A stretch of 64,000 nt of DNA. It comes from Pseudophaeomoniella oleicola (lineage: Eukaryota; Ascomycota; Eurotiomycetes; Phaeomoniellales; Phaeomoniellaceae). Below the pieces are notes generated by a model. It made no database searches. It was not told where the DNA came from and worked only from the letters and a program-made list of their open reading frames with translations. The DNA lies in the NCBI GenBank assembly GCA_003868215.1, contig QWDQ01000017.1:62001-126000 (forward strand), in the 5' to 3' direction. Of the stretch, positions 57,885 through 64,000 are shown piece by piece. Both the position numbers and the translations under genes were made by a program. Numbering within the stretch: the first letter of the stretch is position 1; each line of letters opens with the position of its first letter.

Positions 57885-59923
57885 ATGCGTGTTCAAGGTT
57901 TCGTCCTTGCGTTGAGCGCTTCATCTGGTGCAGGTGCTGCTACTTTACCTTCGGTTCATAGCAAGAGATTCAGTAATGGCACGACTTCAGCAAGTGAGCG
58001 TGCTGCGGCCGTGAAGCAGACATTTCAGATCGCTTGGGATGGGTATGTTTGTTCTCCGTCACAACTGGACTGAGCCGGCTGGGCTGACTCACAGTTGCAG
58101 TTACTATCAATATGCATTTCCCCATGTAGGCCAACATCTAGCTCTCCCACACAGTGACAGACATTAACTCTGAAGCAAGGATGCTCTTGCACCGCTCTCC
58201 AACGGTTATGTAGATGACTACGGCGGCTGGGGTGCATCTGCCATCGACGCCTTCAGTACCGCTCTTATTATGCAGAACGAAGAGGTCATCAATATTATTT
58301 TGGACTACGTTCCTTCAATCAACTTCTCATCCAGTCCTTACGAGCTCTCTATGTTCGAAACCACGATTCGCTACGTCGGAGGTCTCCTCTCCGGCTATGA
58401 CTTGTTGAAGGGGCCTCTTTCCAATCTGACGACAAACGACACTGCCGTTGACGAGCTCTTAGTGCAAGCGAGGAACCTCGCCGATGATCTCAAGTGGGCC
58501 TTCGACACACCGACCGGTATCCCTTATAACAACATCTATTCCAACCACACCAGTGATGGCGATGACACGAACGGTCTAGCCACGACTGGCAGCCTTGTGC
58601 TCGAGTGGACTCATCTTTCTGATCTGACTGGCGACGACGAGTATGGCAATCTGACGCAAAGAGCCGAATCCTATTTGCTGAACCCCACCCCTGCATCGTC
58701 TGAGCCATGGCCCGGTCTGGTTGGATCAACCGTTTCGATCACGAATGGCACTTTTCTTGACGCCGAGGGAGGCTGGGTCGGTGGTGTTGACTCGTTCTAC
58801 GAATACTTGATCAAGATGTACGTGTATGACCCCTCTCGATTCGCGACGTACAGGGATCGCTGGGTTGCTGCGGCCGATTCTTCCATTGAACATTTGGCGA
58901 GCCACCCATCCTCGAGACCGGATCTGACTTTCCTGGCGGAATTTAACGGGACCGATTTGATCTTCGAGTCTGAGCATTGTAAGTTGAGGTTTTTCCCTAG
59001 GCTCTCTTGAGACGTTGAAGGTCTTCAAGTTCCCATTGTTCCATGTCCCTGTCTCAAAATTGCTATTAGCTGATCACTCTGGTCGTGGCAGTGGCCTGTT
59101 TCGATGGTGGCAACTTCATCCTCGGCGGCCTCGTCCTCAACGAACAGAGGTACATTGACTTCGGCCTGGCCCTCGTCGACGGCTGCGAAGACACTTACAA
59201 CCAGACCCTGACGCACATCGGCCCCGAGATCTTCCAATGGGTTGACAGCAACAATACGAACGCGACCGACGGAGTTCCCGCTGATCAGCTCGAGTTCTAC
59301 GAGCGGGCCGGGTTCTGGATCACGAGCTCAGCGTATGTGCTGCGGCCCGAGGTGCTCGAGAGCTTCTACTACGCGTACCGCGCGACAGGTGACGAGAAGT
59401 ATCGGGACTGGAGTTGGAATGGGTTCTTGGCGATCAATGAGACGTGTAGGGCTGGGAGTGGGTATGCGGAGTTGGACGACGTCAACGCTGCCGGTGGAGG
59501 TGGATTTGAGGATCAGTAAGTTTTTTCTTTTTTTGGTTCTCCCCTTGGATCCCTTACAGGGAACGTGTCTCGTGTCTCGTGTCTCGTGTCTCGTATCTCT
59601 CATGAAGAAATGCCAGACAGCCCAGAGTCCAGCTGGACATACAAGGGAAACATTTCACAAACTAACTCCCAACCCTTTCACACAGACAAGACTCATTCTT
59701 CTTCGCCGAAGTGCTCAAGTACGCATACTTGATCCATTCGCCGGTACGTCTCTCTCTGTCACCTTTCTTTAACCTTTAGAAAAGGGCCGTTGTCAAGTAT
59801 GAAGACTAACGAAGTGAAATTAATTTACAGGAGGCGTCGTATCAAGTCAACTACGAAGGGGGGAATCCGTTCGTTTTCAATACCGAGGCGCATCCGTTGA
59901 GGGTTTGGGGGGAGGTCATTTAG
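57885..59923 (+). CDS. Secreted class I alpha-1,2-mannosidase (GH47)
   Basis: Model: exons 57885-58042, 58101-58125, 58180-58978, 59092-59515, 59686-59743 and 59831-59923; 518 aa. A short N-terminal hydrophobic stretch ([13 protein letters not shown]) fits a signal peptide and is followed by a KR site. GH47 landmarks: [25 protein letters not shown] across exons 1-3, then [94 protein letters not shown], and the calcium-binding Thr in FNTEAHPL near the C terminus. It is an inverting, Ca-dependent enzyme trimming alpha-1,2-mannose from high-mannose N-glycans. Secretion rather than Golgi retention is inferred from the cleavable-looking signal and lack of a cytosolic tail. Intron 4 (59516-59685) contains a GTGTCTC heptamer tandem. 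Confidence 0.9.
59564..59600 (+). repeat. GTGTCTC heptamer tandem within GH47 intron 4
   Basis: About four to five consecutive units of CGTGTCT lie inside the 170-nt intron, making it longer than its neighbours. Confidence 0.85.
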
Positions 59924-60456
59924 GATGCTAGATGGTGAAGGGAGGGGTTGAGGTCGAAATTTAGGGGGGGGGGGGGGGGGGGGGAAAAGGGGTGGGAGAG
60001 TGAGAGATGGGATGGAGGGAGGGAGGGGATGGAATGTACATATGGGTAAGCCAGCGAGGGGGGGGGGCGGTATTGTTGATAAGTATTAGGGTACTAGGTA
60101 CTCCTTTTTCAATTTCTGTTATGGGGTTTGGGTGATACTAAGTATACAGGTCAGTGCCTACCTGAGTAAGAGAGGTGTTTTGCTCTGCTCTGCTCTGCTC
60201 TGTTTTGTTTAGGAGCAGGGTGTAAGGTGAAGGATAAGTATTATGTTGAGGAGTGTGGTTTTGTATTCCTATATCCTTTCTAAGTAGGTATCTGACCTCT
60301 TCTCTTGTACACCTATGATAAGATGACCGGAAGACAGAGACAAAATTCTAATTTGATGTTTTTCTTTTTTTGATATCCTATCCGATCTGACCCGATAATT
60401 CTAGCAAACGTCCCTTTGTTTTTGTTTTTTGAAGGGGGGGGGGGGGGTAAGTCGGA
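59924..60456. repeat. Convergent 3' spacer with long poly-G runs
   Basis: G21 at 59964-59984, G10 at 60058-60067 and G14 at 60434-60447 lie between the convergent GH47 and AROM genes, plus a CTCTG tandem at about 60182-60202. The runs are all on the plus strand. They could form quadruplexes and are also typical places for length errors in assembly. No gene is present. Confidence 0.7.
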
Positions 60457-63400
60457 CTACTTTTCTTCCTTCTGCTCGCCTCCTAGCACGGCGTTTCGAC
60501 AATCTTCGAGGAGGGGTTGGATTCCGGTCCAGTGTTGGAACTAAAGATTTCAATTAGAATTAGATTAATTCGGAGGGGGGAGAGAGAGAGAGAGAGACGG
60601 AGAGGAAGTGGACTTGACTTACTTGGTATATGCCTTGGCCGACTAGGGCTTCGAGACCGGGGATGGTGGTCCAATGAGCGGAGGAGGACTGGGCGAGTTC
60701 CATTAGAGGAGTGATACGGGGACGGTATGCCATTTCTAGGAGGACGGAAGAAGTAGAAGAGGTTGTACGAGAGAAGAGGTTGCGGAGCAAGGCTTGGAGG
60801 TTGTTGTCGATGGGCTTGTCGGCAGGGATGGTGCCGACGGCAAGGGTGGGCGGGTGTTCCAGGCGGGCGATTTGTTCTTCGGTCTCGAGGATGCGGATGT
60901 TGTATGATGATGGGAAGGTGGTCACTAGATCCGCGAGCTTTGCAGGTTGTCTGCCGACGAGATAGATGGGTGAGCATTCCATGCGATGAAGCGCGTAGAT
61001 TGCCGCTCTGGCTGTCCCACCGCCACCGATGACGAGGCCGCTCTGTGCGTCTAAACCACCGTGTTTCCCAGCTTGCCGGAAACAGTGGACAATACCAAGG
61101 TAGTCTGTGTTTCTGCCAACAAGCCGTGGTACTTGTGATGTAGCAGAAGTCACTGGGATGATGGTATTGACGGCTCCAATGATTTGGGCCTCTTCTGCAA
61201 TCTCGTCGAGGAACGGCATGATGTCAAGTTTCAGAGGTATTGTTACTGAAGCCCCGCCGAAATCTGGTGCCCGGATGATCTCTTCCACATCTTTGGCATT
61301 TGCTGTCTCGAGTAGGCTGTATTTGTGCGGAAAGCCTTGCTGTGAGAAGAGAGCATTGTGCAACGCAGGAGACCTAGAAGCTTTGATAGGTTCACCAAAG
61401 AGGTAGAACCTTTTTGCTTGGATCTCTCCCATCAAAGTCAAGCCCTGTCGGATCTCTGCGGCTGAAAGCTGGCCTGGTGCTGCTTTGAACGGCAGTGCTG
61501 GATGTGACACCGGAGTCATGAAACCGTTGAGTATCCTACTCGACTGCCCCTTCTCTCCCATGTTGATGGCAATCACGGGAACATCGTGCTGGGAAGCAGC
61601 CCACAACTTGAATTTCCGCAAAGCAAAATTGTCGTCTATGCTCTTTGCGACCCCAACAAGTTTTACCACATCGCCGAATTCAATAGCTTTCTTGTAGTAT
61701 GGTACCCATGATCCATCGTCCCAGGACAGAGCACCTTTGGGATCGTGATGTGAGGCAATGATTTTCGAAAAACCTTTCATGGCTGTTACCCTTTTCAATA
61801 ACGATTCAGGGAAGGCTATCTCCAGATCAACAAAATCACAGCCCATTCGAATAGCAAGCTGATACAGCTGCAAAGCTGCATCGAAGTCGTCATCTGGGAA
61901 GCTGCCTCCTTGACTCTTGGTCCTGATAGTGAAGATAACAGGAAGTGGGACCTCCCTGCGTAGCACAGTGAGCTGCTCTGTCACGTACTCCACAGAAGGA
62001 ACAGACTCGGGTGATTTGGGATCCTGGAGAAGGTCGACCCTGAGCTCAACAGCATCAGATCCCACGGCAACTTTCCTCAGCAAATCACTTGCAGGTCTCA
62101 GATCTGGTAGAGTAAGAGCCACAAAAAAAGATGAAGGCTTCGTTTTCAGAGACTCGAGAGCGTTGAATTGCCCGGTGACAACTCGAAGGAAGCGATCAAA
62201 GTCTTCTGCAGCCGAAGCAAGACCATCCGCAGTACTAGGGAGACTATAGTATTGTAAATTGCTGCACTCGAGGTAGAAAGGCTTTCGTCGGAGCCACACA
62301 CCCAACATATCCTCGACATATGCAGGTCTGGTCTTGTCAATCTTCAGGAAATCCATCACTTGCTCAATATCTCGCTGGACCAGCAAAACATTTCCTATTT
62401 TCTGGTGCCAATTGACGAGAAGCTTTCTTGCCTCAACAGTTTCCACGATCCCGCCGCCACAAGCAAAAACATGACCGCGGGGCTTCTCGACCATGACCTT
62501 CTTCAGCAGTGCAAGCTCTCTCTCGCGGAAAGCTGGCCAGCTCTCTTGTTTGATCATGTCGGGAATTGTTTTGCCCTCCGTGGCTTCCAACTCCGTATCC
62601 AAGTCAGTAAGAGGCCAGCCTAGAACCTTAGCGACCCATTTCCCACTCGTGGTCTTACCAGCGCCCCTCATGCCGATGATGAAAATGGATCCCGAGGCTT
62701 TCTCGCCCTTGGACGCTACAGTTTTTGCATCTTCGAGCACTTCTTTACCTTCGATTTTTGCCTTGAACAGTAGCGACAGTGTGTCCCACCATCCAGGCCA
62801 TGTCTTGCCAACGCATTCTTTCTCCAAAATCAGTGTTGGACTCGGCGTGGCTAATGACAAGACACTGAAACTCATGGCCACTCTGTGATCATCATAGCAA
62901 AAGACACCGCCTTTGGGTTGTCGGAGCTTTTCACGGACTACACCATCAATCTCTATACCATCATCATGTTCACGGCAATGGACACCGAATTTGGCCAATT
63001 CATCCTTCATCGCCTTGATCCTATTGCATTCCTTAACTCGTTGATTTGCGATACCATAGATCTTTGTGGTAGCTGGCCCAGACGGAGCTTCTGCTACTGC
63101 TGCCAATACAGAAGCAGTTAGGAAGGCATCTGTCATAGGCTCCATATCGATGGACGGTAATGGCCTCAGAGGCTGATGTCTGGGACCCGTCACTGTAGTG
63201 GATGTTCGAGACTGCTCAACTTTGCAACCCATCGGCCTTAGGACATCAACGGCAAATCGTGCGTCTCCTTGCAAGGAGCCAAATCCAATATTAGGAATTG
63301 TGCATGTCGTCCCGGTGATTGCAGCGATCGCTAGGGGATACGTGGCAGAGCTTGCATCGCTTTCCACAACGTACTCAGGGGGGTTATGATAGATCCCCTG

Positions 63401-64000
63401 TGGGATGTGATAAGTGTGCTCTTCGGTTGTCGACTTTTCGACATGAATGCCAAATGAAGCCATCATGGCGATCGTCATGTCAATATAAGGTTGCGAGATA
63501 GGTTTTCCTCCGACTAGACGTAGTACGACAGGCTTCTTGGCATAAGGTGCGCACATGAGCAATGACGACACATACTGGGATGATACTTTTGCAGCGAGAT
63601 TGATGTCTCCGCCTTCAAACCCACCGGAGGCCTTAATCTTCAGTGGGAGGCTGCCTTGCTTCTCCATATACTCGACACCAGCTCCGTTGACTCTTAGCGC
63701 ATCAACTAGATCACCGATTGGTCGTTGCTTCATTCGAGCATTGCCTGTAAGGATACTGTGATCGACTTTTCCGGCGTTCGCCAATGTAGCTACCGTAGTC
63801 AAGAATCTTGACGCTGTTCCAGCGTTGCCGAGATATAGCTCCTCGGGAAAGGCTCCAAGGCTACCGCCCTTTCCGTTGACAACGAGGACCTCACCATCTT
63901 CTTCCCAGGCAAAGCTTGCAGCTCCCAATTTATCCAGTGCGTTCAGCATGACTTTCACATCATCTGATGAGAGAAGGTTCTTGATTCGACAGGTGCCCTT
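60457..64000 (-). CDS. arom: AROM pentafunctional shikimate-pathway polypeptide (C-terminal 1153 residues; N terminus beyond window)
   Basis: Exons seen: from the window end (64000) to 60623, then 60540-60457, with an 82-nt intron containing a CT-repeat tract. Domains in order: EPSP synthase missing its first part ([33 protein letters not shown]-type [23 protein letters not shown]), shikimate kinase (P-loop [25 protein letters not shown]), type I dehydroquinase (HHDPKG His, Schiff-base Lys in [10 protein letters not shown]), and shikimate dehydrogenase ([40 protein letters not shown]). The N-terminal dehydroquinate synthase and EPSPS start lie outside. The spliced last exon restores the expected end [16 protein letters not shown]. 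It catalyses five successive steps to EPSP in the cytosol. All visible catalytic motifs are intact. Confidence 0.95.

Noticed and set aside
1-64000. CRISPR arrays, bacterial operons or phage genes
   Set aside because: Introns, fungal protein families and absence of regularly spaced repeats show this is eukaryotic nuclear DNA.

Overview
This window is nuclear DNA of a filamentous ascomycete (Pezizomycotina). The signs are genes split by short (about 45-80 nt) introns with GTAAGT-type donors and YAG acceptors, an AROM pentafunctional shikimate polypeptide, a tRNA-Tyr with a short intron after the anticodon, many secreted glycoside hydrolases, and an aspartyl-tRNA synthetase fused to a DUF2156 domain, an architecture known from higher fungi. 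I cannot fix the class or species. Exon models were built by joining frames across GT...AG introns; each full-length spliced model keeps frame from an ATG to a stop.

Layout. 1-510: end of a C2H2 zinc-finger regulator resembling Rpn4. 0.5-8.4 kb: a long stretch with no supportable gene but possible transposon remnants. 8.5-9.3 kb: SDR. 9.85 kb: tRNA-Tyr (minus). 10.4-11.5 kb: GH43 endo-arabinanase (minus). 13.5-15.6 kb: F-box protein. 16.8-18.9 kb: secreted acid sphingomyelinase-like phosphodiesterase. 19.5-20.0 kb: secreted, perhaps GPI-anchored Ser/Thr-rich protein (minus). 21.5-22.4 kb: alpha/beta hydrolase of the PHB depolymerase/CE1 type. 24.1-26.8 kb: AspRS-DUF2156 fusion (ErdS type, ergosteryl-aspartate synthase). 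27.2-28.8 kb: secreted GH13 alpha-amylase-like protein (minus). 32.3-34.2 and 36.0-37.7 kb: two MFS sugar transporters. 38.6-39.2 kb: PEBP. 40.2-41.6 kb: GH43 exo-1,3-galactanase-like. 41.8-42.1 kb: small Cys-rich protein (minus). 43.3-46.2 kb: GH92 alpha-mannosidase. 46.7-47.7 kb: SAM methyltransferase of the fungal terpenoid type. 48.2-49.0 kb: Mpv17/PMP22 family protein. 49.0-53.5 kb: gene-poor, repeat-rich. 53.5-55.3 kb: old-yellow-enzyme-like oxidoreductase. 55.8-56.8 kb: second SDR. 57.9-59.9 kb: secreted GH47 alpha-1,2-mannosidase. 60.5-64.0 kb: 3' part of AROM (minus), running off the window.

How the genes fit together. Carbohydrate breakdown dominates: arabinan (GH43), galactan (GH43), starch-like glucans (GH13), mannan/N-glycan (GH92, GH47), an esterase and two sugar importers. 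They are scattered on both strands, not in an operon-like cluster. The most notable gene is the AspRS-DUF2156 fusion, expected to move aspartate from Asp-tRNA onto ergosterol. A cytosolic-looking alpha/beta hydrolase lies 1.6 kb upstream of it on the same strand. The methyltransferase, flavin oxidoreductase and SDR at 46-57 kb are tailoring-type enzymes, but no backbone synthase (PKS, NRPS, terpene cyclase) is visible. Spacers carry short palindromic TACCTAGGTA-type repeats, two possible non-autonomous transposon families and one three-copy dispersed repeat.
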